The notes: generated from the sequence alone by a model not told the origin. Positions 1 through 8,879 are shown, counted from the stretch's first letter. The stretch is 64,000 nucleotides of DNA from JABJOR01 sp965603075 (GCA_965603075.1 CBFDBO010000013.1:1-64000), one strand, 5' to 3'. Translations and numbers: made by a program.

Positions 1-436
1 TAACAGCTGAACGCCGCCCGCGTATCCCTTCCGTATTCACAATGTAAAAGAACAAATAAAGTATCAAAACAATAAACCGCAGCAGCTGGAAATTCATCGT
101 ACCAGCATCGTGCGGTGAAGGGGTTTTAGTGACTTCACAGAGGCATGTCAAATGGAAAAACAAAGAAAATTCATTTTCTTTTAAAAAAACCCTCATTAAA
201 TTTTAAGATTCTTGCCACTATATTGATTCTATTGCAAAAAATGGCCATTTTGCTTGACACAGCAGTGCCCATGATTCAATTTCTGCTCATACGAATGGGC
301 CGCAATATAAGCATCTAATCTCCTTGCGGCTTATTTTTTGACACCAAGATGATAGAAAAACGATTCCAAACAACGCTCAGAGATATAAAAGTACAATGAT
401 TTTACGTAAAACAAATAGATTCGCAGGAATGATTTC
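1..436. other. Upstream intergenic region with possible tail of a preceding gene
   Basis: No complete gene is visible in these 436 bases. The first 47 bases can be read on the plus strand as the tail of a protein ending IPSVFTM and a TAA stop at 45-47, but too little is visible to identify it. A hairpin-capable stretch follows at 77-115, with outer arms CCGCA/TGCGG and inner arms GCTGG/CCAGC. At 162-181 there is a perfect 9-base inverted repeat (AAAGAAAAT, 2-base centre) running into T and A tracts, which might end the upstream transcript. A separate promoter-like and terminator-like pair at 254-340 is listed on its own. Confidence 0.4.
254..340 (+). terminator. Promoter-like box followed by intrinsic terminator; possible tiny RNA
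   Basis: A TTGACA box at 254-259 is followed 17 bases later by CAATTT at 277-282, a weak -10. About 17 bases further on, GCCGCAA (299-305) and TTGCGGC (324-330) form a perfect 7-bp stem with an 18-base loop, directly followed by TTATTTTTT (331-339). The hairpin and T run read as a Rho-independent terminator on the plus strand. Either a transcript of about 45 nt is made here, or this is an attenuator ahead of the M23 peptidase gene. The loop and 3' arm include TCTCC, which is complementary to Shine-Dalgarno sequences. Confidence 0.4.
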
Positions 437-1906
437 TTGATTATTTTAAAAGTTATTTCCACCTATATGCCAAAAGACAGACTAAAAGGCGTATTATCCA
501 TCGCCGCTCTGGGTATGGCTGTCGCGGTTTCAGCCTTTACGTTAATGGATACTGTGACCTTAGAGGAAACCGAAGCCGGAACAACTTTTTCACTGGCCCC
601 CATATCTCTTGGTAATCCTGCTGTAGCCTCCACGCTTCAAACGCGTCAACCGGGCACAGCGTACTATACAGAAAACCAACAAATGGCTTCTCTCTCAACC
701 AGTTCTTCAGCACCCATTGAAGCTATTGAGACAATTGAAGCTATCGCGCCATTAATAATTGAACCAGAAACACGGTCGGTAAAACTAAAGTCTGGCGGCA
801 CATTATCTGGGGTTCTGACAGGCGAAGGCATTTCAAATATAGAAGCCGCCCACATTGTTGCGGCCTTCAGTGAAGCATTCAATCCTCGTAAGATCAAAGC
901 GGGACAGGTTTTTAATCTAAAGTTTATGCCGGAATTGAACAACAGCCCTGAGCAATTTATTGGTCTTGAATTTGAACCTGCTAGAACCAAACTGGTCAAA
1001 CTCGAACGCATTCAAGATCACGATGGCGATGGCGATTCGTTCAAAGCATGGAACGAAGAAAAAATTCTAACGTCGACACTCCGTAAGAGCGAAGGTGTAA
1101 TAACCAGCAGTCTTTATGTTGCCGGTGTAAAATCCAATTTACCGTTACCCGTCTTATCGGAATTAATCAGAGCCTATTCCTGGGATGTGGATTTCCAGCG
1201 CAGCATTCGTAAGAATGACGAATTTTCTGTTCTTTATGAAATCCTGCAAGACGCCAATGGCGACACGGTGGCTTACGGCAAGATCCTTTATGCTAAACTG
1301 ACATTAAGTGGTGACGAATTACCAATCTATCTGTTTACGTTGAACGATGGCACCGAAGATTATTTTGATGCCACGGGTAAAAGCGCAAAGAAGACACTGA
1401 TGCGCACCCCCATTGATGGTGCACGGCTGTCCTCTAGTTATGGTAATCGCAAGCACCCAACACTTGGGTATAACAAATTACATACGGGAGTTGATTTCGC
1501 CGCACCGCGTGGGACACCAATCTACGCCGCCGGCGATGGTGCCATTGACTATATTGGTCGTAAGGGGGGGTACGGCAATTACATCCGCATTCGCCATAAC
1601 GGGGAATACTCCACTGCGTACGCTCATATGAAGGGGTACGCTTCTGGAATGAAATCCGGGAAAAGAGTCCGTCAGGGGCAGGTTATTGGTTACGTAGGTA
1701 CAACGGGTCGTTCCACAGGCCCTCACCTACATTATGAGATTATTAAAAACGGCCAGAAAACCAATCCCATGCGTGTAAAGATGCCATCAGGTAAGAGACT
1801 CAAAGATACCGAGCTGGCTAACTTTAAAGAAATGATTCTTAAGTCAGATGCGGAATATGCTTCGGCGCAGAACTCTAACCCAAGTACGGTTGCTTCTGCT
1901 CAGTAG
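437..1906 (+). CDS. Membrane-anchored M23 family metallopeptidase (LytM/OapA type)
   Basis: This is a murein DD-endopeptidase-like protein of 489 aa. A hydrophobic segment at about residues 18-37 anchors it in the inner membrane or acts as a signal. Residues 110-170 resemble a LysM/OapA-type peptidoglycan-binding region. The M23 domain covers about 325-450. Its zinc ligands are visible as H349 and D353 in LHTGVDFAAP and as H432 in GPHLHYE, with H397 and H430 as catalytic histidines, so it should be active rather than a degenerate activator such as EnvC. The TTG start at 437 is preferred because AGGAA sits 8 bases upstream; an ATG at 467 is the alternative. It converges with flaF, 19 bases away. 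A role in cell-wall remodelling is inferred from the family. Confidence 0.88.
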   Translation: MIILKVISTYMPKDRLKGVLSIAALGMAVAVSAFTLMDTVTLEETEAGTTFSLAPISLGNPAVASTLQTRQPGTAYYTENQQMASLSTSSSAPIEAIETIEAIAPLIIEPETRSVKLKSGGTLSGVLTGEGISNIEAAHIVAAFSEAFNPRKIKAGQVFNLKFMPELNNSPEQFIGLEFEPARTKLVKLERIQDHDGDGDSFKAWNEEKILTSTLRKSEGVITSSLYVAGVKSNLPLPVLSELIRAYSWDVDFQRSIRKNDEFSVLYEILQDANGDTVAYGKILYAKLTLSGDELPIYLFTLNDGTEDYFDATGKSAKKTLMRTPIDGARLSSSYGNRKHPTLGYNKLHTGVDFAAPRGTPIYAAGDGAIDYIGRKGGYGNYIRIRHNGEYSTAYAHMKGYASGMKSGKRVRQGQVIGYVGTTGRSTGPHLHYEIIKNGQKTNPMRVKMPSGKRLKDTELANFKEMILKSDAEYASAQNSNPSTVASAQ

Positions 1907-1925
1907 CTTTCTCATTAATGTGTCT

Positions 1926-2285
1926 TTATGAAAATTGAGCCATGGCTAAATTGCTGTTGATCTCAATTAAGGCATCCAACAATGCCGGATCAGAATCAGT
2001 AATCGAATCATAGTTCCGGCCATCGACAAAAATTGATAAACTGGCAAGTTGCGCTGACAGTTCATCAGACAGACCTGATTGTGAATCGCCTAACGCCACC
2101 TGAACAATTGTCCACAGACGATTGTTAAAGCGGAGAGCTTCCATCCTTAAAGATTGGTCCTCGGGATTGTCGCGGGCTTCCTGAAGCTTATTAGCCGCAC
2201 TGGTAAAAGCCTCAGCTTCAAGCATACGTCCAGCGAGCCCCATTCGCGTTGAGGTGCCGTATGCTTGAATAGCGACTTTGTTCAT
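1926..2285 (-). CDS. flaF: Flagellar biosynthesis regulator FlaF
   Basis: This 119-aa protein matches FlaF of alphaproteobacteria, a soluble cytoplasmic protein that helps couple flagellin synthesis to secretion. In Caulobacter it acts with the translational repressor FlbT. The recognisable N-terminus reads MNKVAIQAYGTSTRMGLAGR and the length is typical. It starts 14 bases after the flagellin stop, so the two genes are almost certainly co-transcribed. No flbT follows: the next gene converges from the other strand. The Shine-Dalgarno sequence is weak, which fits translation coupled to flagellin. Confidence 0.87.
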   Translation of the reverse strand: MNKVAIQAYGTSTRMGLAGRMLEAEAFTSAANKLQEARDNPEDQSLRMEALRFNNRLWTIVQVALGDSQSGLSDELSAQLASLSIFVDGRNYDSITDSDPALLDALIEINSNLAMAQFS

Positions 2286-2299
2286 ATTTAAACTTTCGG

Positions 2300-3121
2300 C
2301 TACTTTAGCAACCCGGTAATCAGGCCTTCACTCTCATTTGTGATTTGCAGCCCTTGAGTGGATAATTGTTGACGAACTTGTGATGAAAGCTGACGGGCAG
2401 CTTCTTCAGTCAGATCCGCTTGCACCAATTTAGCAGCGCCTTCTTCTAATGTATTTGAAAGGTTCGAGATGTAATCACTTCTCGTATTCAAAAGAGCGAC
2501 ATTGCTACCAAATTCGCGCACGTTTGATTGTAGTGTTGTCACCGATTCTCGCAAAGCAGTTTCAGCCCGGTCAATATCTTCAGAGGTAGCAAAGTTATTA
2601 AAATCTTCAGCAGGGGCAATCCCCAGACCTTCTGCACCAGAAGACCGGCCTTCAATAACAACGCTCGATGAACCGTCCTCATTTAAGTTGACAACCTGTT
2701 CATCGGGATTGGTGCCAATAAGATTAACGCCATTATAGGATACATCATTTACCAACTGGTCAATTTGATTACGCAGTACATTATATTGAGCACTCGCTGC
2801 AGCACGTTGTTCATCGTTACCGCCACGAGCCGAAGAAATAATACCATCTAATTGCGTGATAAGATTATTTACGTGCTTCGCGCCAATTGATGCAGCCTCA
2901 ACAGAACTGATCACTTGATCAATAGCACTTTTTGTTGATGCTAGATCCGTTGCTCTATTTGTTAGCTCTTTGGCCTTAAAAAATGCAGCAGGATCATCCG
3001 TTGCCGTATTAACCTTAAGACCCGTGGCAATGCGTTCAGCGCTTTGCTCTCGACCTTTGGTGGCATTTTGGGTAGTAAGAAGATTCTGACGAATTGAAGA
3101 TGTTAGGGTAACTTCATCCAT
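2300..3121 (-). CDS. Flagellin (short, alphaproteobacterial type)
   Basis: This 273-aa flagellin has the conserved helical N-terminus (residues 1-110, including SIRQNLLTTQNATKGREQS and TATDDPAAFF) and C-terminus (about 205-273). The middle is short, so the variable D2/D3 outer domains are essentially absent, as in Caulobacter-type flagellins of similar length. It polymerises into the flagellar filament after export by the type III flagellar apparatus. The extreme C-terminus ends in EGLITGLLK rather than the usual QSVLSLLR. AAGGA lies about 10 bases ahead of the ATG. A leader of about 125 bases separates it from a likely promoter. flaF follows immediately. Confidence 0.93.
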   Translation of the reverse strand: MDEVTLTSSIRQNLLTTQNATKGREQSAERIATGLKVNTATDDPAAFFKAKELTNRATDLASTKSAIDQVISSVEAASIGAKHVNNLITQLDGIISSARGGNDEQRAAASAQYNVLRNQIDQLVNDVSYNGVNLIGTNPDEQVVNLNEDGSSSVVIEGRSSGAEGLGIAPAEDFNNFATSEDIDRAETALRESVTTLQSNVREFGSNVALLNTRSDYISNLSNTLEEGAAKLVQADLTEEAARQLSSQVRQQLSTQGLQITNESEGLITGLLK

Positions 3122-3254
3122 ATTTTAAATGTCCTTCAACTTAACAATAATACTGTAACACCAGGTTTTGGTAAAATTTATAGGAGAGCAACAAACGTCT
3201 CACAACTTTATCTTAAAACCCAAATCGACTGGCCAAGAATAACGTTCAACAAAC

Positions 3255-3284
3255 ATTATATACGCATTTTATCCCTTAAGACAA
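3255..3284 (-). promoter_or_regulatory. Probable promoter of the flagellin-flaF operon
   Basis: On the minus strand TTGTCT (3284-3279) and a perfect TATAAT (3260-3255) are separated by 18 bases, giving a predicted start near 3248 and a leader of about 127 nt. This looks like a sigma-70 promoter. I did not find a convincing sigma-28 or sigma-54 site. It could alternatively be fortuitous in this AT-rich gap. Confidence 0.4.
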
Positions 3285-3359
3285 TATCCAGAAGCTTGCT
3301 TGACCTCACATTATTGTGTTCAAAGTCAAATCAATAAAAAGAGTTAACAGAATCAACGC

Positions 3360-5960
3360 TTAAGGGGCATCGGCGCTTGAGCCATTTATTAAGATCCCAT
3401 CATCTTCCATTGAAATTTGCACAAGATCACCCTCATCAATAGAGCCTTCAAGTATTTTGCTTGATAAAGGATTTTGTAAATATTGCTGAATAACCCGCTT
3501 CAACGGTCGTGCGCCATAGGCAGGATCATAGCCTTTTTGTGATAACCATTCCATCGCAGAATCATCAAGTTCTAGCGTCATACCACGATCTTTTAATAAG
3601 TTTCTCAGATGCTGTAATTGAATTTTGACAATATCACCCATGTGTTCTGGGAACAATCTATGGAATAAGATCATCTCATCCAAGCGATTGATAAATTCTG
3701 GTCTGAAAGCAGCGCGTACTTCATCCATAACAAGTGATCGGATCTCATCTGAATCATGCCCTTCTTCTTGTTGAGAAAGAATTTCAGACCCTAGATTTGA
3801 CGTAAGGATAATCATGGTATTTCGGAAATCTACCGTTCGCCCCTGACCGTCCGTCAACCGGCCGTCATCAAGAACTTGCAACAATACGTTGAAGACATCG
3901 GGATGACCTTTTTCTACTTCATCAAACAAGATCACCTGATACGGTCTGCGCCGCACAGATTCCGTTAATGCACCGCCTTCGTCATACCCTACATATCCTG
4001 GAGGGGCACCGATTAAACGCGCGACAGAATGTTTCTCCATATACTCAGACATATCAATGCGAAGGATTGCGCCTTCATCATCAAACAGGAACTCAGCAAG
4101 GGCTTTGGCAAGTTCCGTTTTACCAACCCCGGTTGGCCCTAAGAAAAGGAAAGACCCAATCGGACGGCTGATGTCTTGCAAACCTGCACGTGCACGGCGA
4201 ACCGCATTGGACACAGCTTTTAAGGCCTCATCTTGCCCAATCACACGAGAGCGCAAACGGTCCTCCATGGCGAGCAATTTCTCACGCTCGCCTTGCAACA
4301 TTTTATCCACCGGAATGCCCGTCCAGCGTGACACCACCGAGGCTATATGTTCTGAAGTAACAGCTTGTTCCAATATTTGATTATTTTCTGCACCTTCGAC
4401 TTGCTCAGCAGCAGAAATTTTTTGTTCTAATTGAGGGATCAAGGCGTATTGCAGTTCACCCGCTTTTTCAAATTCCCCTTCACGCATGGCGCGCTCCATG
4501 AGACTACGAGCCTGATCAAGTTCTTCCTTAAGCTTTGTTGTTCCCGCTAGCGAATCTTTCTCAGATTGCCATTTACGGGTTAGAATATCTGTTTCTCCTT
4601 CAAGAATAACAAGCTCATCTTCCAATTTTTCAAGACGTTTCTTAGAAGAGCTATCAGACTCTTTCTTCAAAGCTTCCCGCTCTATTTTAAGCTGCATAAT
4701 CCGACGATCAAGTTCATCGACTTCTTCGGGTTTTGAATCCACTTCCATGCGTAATCGGCTGGCCGACTCATCCACCAAATCGATGGCTTTATCGGGTAAA
4801 AACCGATCAGAGATATAGCGATTGGATAAATTAGCCGCCGATACCAAAGCACTGTCGGATATTTTCACGCCGTGATGCAGTTCATATTTTTCTTTAATAC
4901 CACGCAAGATGGAAATGGTATCTTCAACGGTAGGCTCCTCAACCATTACCGGTTGGAAACGTCTGGCAAGGGCCGCATCCTTTTCCACGTACTTGCGGTA
5001 CTCATTCAAGGTCGTTGCCCCTACACAATGCAGTTCTCCACGAGCGAGGGCCGGCTTTAATAGGTTGGAAGCGTCCATGCTGCCTTCGCTGGCTCCTGCC
5101 CCCACAAGGGTATGCATTTCATCGATGAACAATACGACCTCACCGTCTGAGGCAATCACTTCATTCAATACCGCTTTCAGACGTTCTTCAAATTCGCCGC
5201 GGAATTTAGCGCCGGCAATTAACGCTCCAAGATCAAGCACCATTAGGCGTTTGTTTTTTAGAGTTTCTGGAACATCGCCATTGATAATTCGCTGGGCAAG
5301 CCCTTCAACCACAGCGGTTTTACCCACGCCAGGCTCTCCGATTAGAACCGGGTTGTTTTTAGTTCTACGAGAAAGAACCTGAATAGTTCGGCGAATTTCT
5401 TCATCCCTTCCGATCACAGGATCAATTTTACCATCGGCAGCGGCTTGGGTCAGATCACGCGTGTATTTACCTAATGCATCATAATTGTCTTCTGCGGTGG
5501 CGCTGGTTGCCCGACGACCTTTTCGGAAGCTTTCAATGGCTTGATTAAAATTCTGGGGCGTGACTTTACCATTTTTAAGTATTTTACCAACATCACTGTC
5601 TGTCGCCATAATCATAGACAAAGCCATATGTTCAACGGTGACAAAACTGTCTCCGGCTTTATCAGCAACACTTTCCGATTGGGCGATAATTTTGGCAAAT
5701 TCAGGCTGAAGTTTTAATTGTCCAACACCGGCGCCCGTTACTTTGGGCATCTTATCCAGTTGGTGTTCGCACGTGCTTAATATATCAACTGGATGACCAC
5801 CGGATTGCTCAATTAAGGTTGAAACAAGTCCTTCTTTATCGTCAAGCATGACCTTCAGTAAATGAAGAATCGTCAGTTGTTGATGATCACGACGAAGCGC
5901 TAGGGCTTCCGCCGATTGAATAAATCCGCGCGAGCGTTCCGTAAATTTTTCGAATTCCAT
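3360..5960 (-). CDS. clpB: ATP-dependent disaggregase ClpB
   Basis: This 866-aa Hsp100 chaperone solubilises protein aggregates together with DnaK. In order it shows the ClpN double repeat (about 1-145), AAA+ module 1 with Walker A GEPGVGKT at 208-215, the long coiled-coil middle domain (about 400-530) that marks ClpB rather than ClpA, AAA+ module 2 with Walker A GPTGVGKT near 609, and the C-terminal ClpB D2-small domain. The length is normal for the family. A strong AAGGAG ribosome site precedes the ATG, and a heat-shock-type promoter lies just upstream, so the gene is probably RpoH-controlled. It stands alone, with DUF4167 upstream on the same strand. Confidence 0.97.
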   Translation of the reverse strand: MEFEKFTERSRGFIQSAEALALRRDHQQLTILHLLKVMLDDKEGLVSTLIEQSGGHPVDILSTCEHQLDKMPKVTGAGVGQLKLQPEFAKIIAQSESVADKAGDSFVTVEHMALSMIMATDSDVGKILKNGKVTPQNFNQAIESFRKGRRATSATAEDNYDALGKYTRDLTQAAADGKIDPVIGRDEEIRRTIQVLSRRTKNNPVLIGEPGVGKTAVVEGLAQRIINGDVPETLKNKRLMVLDLGALIAGAKFRGEFEERLKAVLNEVIASDGEVVLFIDEMHTLVGAGASEGSMDASNLLKPALARGELHCVGATTLNEYRKYVEKDAALARRFQPVMVEEPTVEDTISILRGIKEKYELHHGVKISDSALVSAANLSNRYISDRFLPDKAIDLVDESASRLRMEVDSKPEEVDELDRRIMQLKIEREALKKESDSSSKKRLEKLEDELVILEGETDILTRKWQSEKDSLAGTTKLKEELDQARSLMERAMREGEFEKAGELQYALIPQLEQKISAAEQVEGAENNQILEQAVTSEHIASVVSRWTGIPVDKMLQGEREKLLAMEDRLRSRVIGQDEALKAVSNAVRRARAGLQDISRPIGSFLFLGPTGVGKTELAKALAEFLFDDEGAILRIDMSEYMEKHSVARLIGAPPGYVGYDEGGALTESVRRRPYQVILFDEVEKGHPDVFNVLLQVLDDGRLTDGQGRTVDFRNTMIILTSNLGSEILSQQEEGHDSDEIRSLVMDEVRAAFRPEFINRLDEMILFHRLFPEHMGDIVKIQLQHLRNLLKDRGMTLELDDSAMEWLSQKGYDPAYGARPLKRVIQQYLQNPLSSKILEGSIDEGDLVQISMEDDGILINGSSADAP

Positions 5961-5994
5961 ACTCGACCACTCCTTAAATACATAGGTTATGTAT

Positions 5995-6025
5995 AAAATA
6001 TGGTCAGAATATAGAAAATCGCAAG
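5995..6025 (-). promoter_or_regulatory. Probable sigma-32 (RpoH) promoter of clpB
   Basis: Reading the minus strand, CTTG (6025-6022) is followed after 18 bases by CCATATTTT (6003-5995). This agrees with the alphaproteobacterial RpoH pattern of a CTTG -35 and a CC-TAT-like -10. It lies 35-65 bases upstream of the clpB start, and clpB is a classical heat-shock gene, so position and target both support the call. Confidence 0.55.
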
Positions 6026-6054
6026 CTTAGGGTGGATGAAAAACAGACGCAGAA

Positions 6055-6738
6055 TTATCCGGCTTCGGCTAAGTCAGGTTCTGTTGCAGGGGCATCATCT
6101 TGTTGAGGTTCATCTAGGGGTAATTCACCAATAGAATCTTTTGCTACCGATTCGACTTTCTTAGGGCGTTTGCGCCTTACTTTTGGTTTTTTAACACCAG
6201 CATCCGGCACATCAACAACAGTCACGGTTGCAGATTGTTCAGCGCCACTGTCATTCGTATCCGCAGGCTGAATCTCAATCACTTTCACGTCTTCTGAAAC
6301 AGCGGGTGTCTCGGATTGTGTGACAGCGGGTGTAACAATGGAAGGCTGTTCACCTTCCCCTGAATGTGCAGGTTGCGGGTTCTGTGATTGATTTCGTTGG
6401 GTGTTATTATTTTGGATTTTATTATCATCGGCGTGAAGCACGCGGTAATAATGTTCGGCAAATTGATAGAACCCTTCGGCGGCAATATGCTCACCAGCTG
6501 ATGTCGCATCACGAGCGAGGGATAAATATTTATCTAAAACCTGCTGGGCGGTACCCCGAACTTTTCCCTCAGGACCATTACTGTCATGATTAGAGGTTCT
6601 GGAATTACCATGACGCGGTTTATTGGTATTTCTACCACGTCCCCGTCGCTGGTTTGAACCCTGATTAGAGCCATGATTTGAGCTATTATTTGAGCCGTGA
6701 CTTGACCCTTGATTTGAGGTGTTCTTCATGTTTACCAT
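6055..6738 (-). CDS. DUF4167 domain protein, basic RNA-binding-like
   Basis: This 227-aa alphaproteobacterial DUF4167 protein has no established function. It opens with a low-complexity run of SN/GSN repeats, then a basic RRGRGRN patch (about 32-38), then the conserved core at about 55-105 containing GTAQQVLDKYLSLARDA and the FYQFAEHYYR motif. The C-terminal half is acidic, with a Lys/Arg cluster (KKPKVRRKRPKK) at about 183-194. The arginine/glycine patch and the nearby translation genes suggest nucleic-acid binding, but that is inference. The first ATG gives MVNMKN; an ATG three codons later (6729) is equally possible, and neither has a clear Shine-Dalgarno. The gene is preceded by a hairpin-rich gap. 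Confidence 0.8.
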   Translation of the reverse strand: MVNMKNTSNQGSSHGSNNSSNHGSNQGSNQRRGRGRNTNKPRHGNSRTSNHDSNGPEGKVRGTAQQVLDKYLSLARDATSAGEHIAAEGFYQFAEHYYRVLHADDNKIQNNNTQRNQSQNPQPAHSGEGEQPSIVTPAVTQSETPAVSEDVKVIEIQPADTNDSGAEQSATVTVVDVPDAGVKKPKVRRKRPKKVESVAKDSIGELPLDEPQQDDAPATEPDLAEAG

Positions 6739-6784
6739 TTGCTATTTGATTTTAAATCTACCGAAAACATACTCTAAGGCAGCT

Positions 6785-6942
6785 CAAATGCTGCTATTTG
6801 CACGTTAACAATTTAAATATGCATCGGTGATTGGTTTTATTGTACTTGCCCCCTACAACTACGTTGCAAGTACACACGGCGCCCTTGCGCCAATTACAAA
6901 GAGAGCGTAGACGGGTTAGCCGACTATTCCAACCCTTTTTTT
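6785..6942. ncRNA. Hairpin-rich intergenic region: candidate plus-strand RNA or structured leader of DUF4167
   Basis: Four inverted repeats lie within 160 bases: GCAGC/GCTGC near 6784-6796, GTACTTG (6842-6848) with CAAGTAC (6866-6872), GGCGC/GCGCC with a CCTT loop at 6878-6891, and GGGTT (6913-6917) with AACCC (6931-6935). The last is followed on the plus strand by seven Ts and so resembles a plus-strand terminator, although no plus-strand gene lies upstream. On the minus strand the same region would be the 5' leader of DUF4167 or the 3' tail of prmC. I do not recognise a named RNA family, and I see no strong plus-strand promoter. Confidence 0.3.
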
Positions 6943-6960
6943 ATAAAAACGATAAAAAGA

Positions 6961-7809
6961 TTATTTTATCAGAATAATACGATCAATCCCGCTTAAGTCA
7001 GCCGATAATTCTAACGATGAAAAACCTTCACCTATTAGTATTTCACCGACGTCTGTCGCTTGATCAATACCAACTTCGAAACACGCGATGCCACCGGGCA
7101 ATAATAAGCCCGACAAGTCCTTAGCAATGGCGCGATAGGCATCTAATCCATCGATTCCACCATCTAGGGCGAGTTTCGGTTCAAATATTGCGACTTCTGG
7201 CTCTAAGCCTTCAATGTCTTTGCTAGGAATATAGGGTGGGTTTGATACCACCACATCGAATTTATCTATTACACCCTTTGCCCATTGTCCCTGTTGAAAT
7301 GATGCCCGTTCCGACAGACCCAATGTTTGTGCGTTTTGCTTCGCGATTGTCAGGGCTGCTTCGCTGATATCCACCCCCACCCCTCTAGCCTTCGTTAGTT
7401 CTGATAATAATGTGAGCAGAATACAACCGCTGCCCGTTCCCAAATCCAAAATATTAATCTCGTCTGATTCAGAAAACTGCTTCAACACAGTTTCAATCAA
7501 CGTTTCGGTATCCGCCCGAGGGGTAAGTGTATCGGCATTGACTTTGAAATCGAGAGACCAAAACTCTCGCACCCCTAATATATGGGATAATGGCTCACGT
7601 TGTATCCGCCGCTGGGTCCTGTTTTCGATGACTTTGAGGGTATCACTGGAAAGACTATGCTCAGGTTTGATTAAAACACTCTGTGGTTCTAAGCCGGCGG
7701 CATTGCTAACAATCAAACGGGCATCAAGTCGAGCACTGTCTACGCCTGCTGATTTAAGCAAGCTGGAAACAGCCTTCACAGCTTCACCCAACCGGGCTGG
7801 AATGGTCAT
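6961..7809 (-). CDS. prmC: Release factor N5-glutamine methyltransferase PrmC
   Basis: This 282-aa enzyme methylates the glutamine of the GGQ motif in release factors RF1 and RF2, using S-adenosylmethionine. The SAM-binding motif DLGTGSG is at 122-128 and the catalytic NPPY signature at 190-193. An N-terminal helical domain (about 1-90) precedes the Rossmann methyltransferase fold. Its start overlaps the stop of prfA by four bases, so substrate and modifying enzyme are translationally coupled, as in many bacteria. Confidence 0.96.
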   Translation of the reverse strand: MTIPARLGEAVKAVSSLLKSAGVDSARLDARLIVSNAAGLEPQSVLIKPEHSLSSDTLKVIENRTQRRIQREPLSHILGVREFWSLDFKVNADTLTPRADTETLIETVLKQFSESDEINILDLGTGSGCILLTLLSELTKARGVGVDISEAALTIAKQNAQTLGLSERASFQQGQWAKGVIDKFDVVVSNPPYIPSKDIEGLEPEVAIFEPKLALDGGIDGLDAYRAIAKDLSGLLLPGGIACFEVGIDQATDVGEILIGEGFSSLELSADLSGIDRIILIK

Positions 7810-8879
7810 GATAATTCAGCCAGCTTTTCCGCTTGATCGGCTGCCAAAAGGGCTTCGATAATTTCGTCCATATCGCCCATCAAAAACTTATCGAGCTTAT
7901 GCACCGTCACGCCAATACGGTGATCGGTAACGCGCCCTTGGGGGAAGTTATAGGTCCGAATACGTTCAGAACGATCACCGGAACCGACCTGGCTTTTACG
8001 ATCTGTTGCCCGTTCTTGATCGATACGTTGCCGTTCAGCGTCATAAAGCTTGGATCGTAGCAAGACCATAGCACGGGCTTTATTTTTGTGCTGTGATTTC
8101 TCATCCTGACAGGTCACCACAACACCCGTCGGAATATGCGTAATGCGGACCGCGCTGTCGGTTGTATTTACATGCTGACCGCCCGCCCCTTGGGAGCGAT
8201 ACGTATCAATGCGCAGATCCTTGTCCTCAACAACAACGTCAACTTCTTTGGCCTCTGGCAACACCGCAACCGTTGCAGCAGAAGTATGTATACGCCCACT
8301 TGATTCTGTTGTTGGAACGCGTTGTACACGGTGCGCCCCGGATTCGAATTTCAATCGGGCAAAAACATTGGTCCCATTGATTGCTACCGTTACATCGCGA
8401 AAGCCACCAATTTCGTTTTCTGCCACATCAATGGTTTCAAATTTCCAGCCATGATCGGCGGCATATCGTTGGTACATCCGGTAAAGGTCGGCGGCAAACA
8501 AAGCGGCCTCATCGCCCCCGGTACCCGCCCGAATTTCCAAGATGGCATTACGTGCATCGGCTTCATCGGTGGGTAACAACGCCACTTGAACCTGGCGCTC
8601 CAAATCCGGCATACGGTCTTTTAGGGCGAGGAATTCTTCCTCTGCCATATCTTTCATTTCTTTATCCGTGCCCGCTTCGGCAATCATTCCGGCTAAATCG
8701 GTTAATTCATCCAATGCATCGCGGTACGTGCTCAACACATCGACCACAGGTTGGAGAGTGGCATATTCTTTGGAATATTCGATAAATTTATCTGTACCCG
8801 CAACACCCGGGTCATTCATCAAGGTTTCCAGCTCTTCAAAGCGTCGCATAACTTGATCAAGATTGGCTTCTATATTCAC
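7806..8879 (-). CDS. prfA: Peptide chain release factor 1
   Basis: RF1, 357 aa, reads UAA and UAG in the ribosomal A site and triggers peptide release. The GGQ catalytic motif is at 233-235, and the PxT-type codon-recognition tripeptide is PTT at 189-191, which distinguishes RF1 from the SPF motif of RF2. Length and motif positions match the Escherichia coli protein. It lies six bases downstream of the hemA stop and overlaps prmC, forming a hemA-prfA-prmC unit. Confidence 0.97.
   Translation of the reverse strand: MNIEANLDQVMRRFEELETLMNDPGVAGTDKFIEYSKEYATLQPVVDVLSTYRDALDELTDLAGMIAEAGTDKEMKDMAEEEFLALKDRMPDLERQVQVALLPTDEADARNAILEIRAGTGGDEAALFAADLYRMYQRYAADHGWKFETIDVAENEIGGFRDVTVAINGTNVFARLKFESGAHRVQRVPTTESSGRIHTSAATVAVLPEAKEVDVVVEDKDLRIDTYRSQGAGGQHVNTTDSAVRITHIPTGVVVTCQDEKSQHKNKARAMVLLRSKLYDAERQRIDQERATDRKSQVGSGDRSERIRTYNFPQGRVTDHRIGVTVHKLDKFLMGDMDEIIEALLAADQAEKLAELS

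Noticed and set aside
162..181. A-T-only inverted repeat as a strong terminator
   Set aside because: The 9-base arms are perfect but almost wholly A/T with a two-base centre, so a stable RNA hairpin is doubtful; it is mentioned only within the intergenic entry.
664..1011. A 115-residue frame antisense to the M23 peptidase
   Set aside because: It is a shadow of a well-supported gene and has no signature of its own.
3968..4380. Two open frames antisense to clpB
   Set aside because: They lie wholly inside the second AAA+ module of a clearly functional ClpB and have no recognisable domains.
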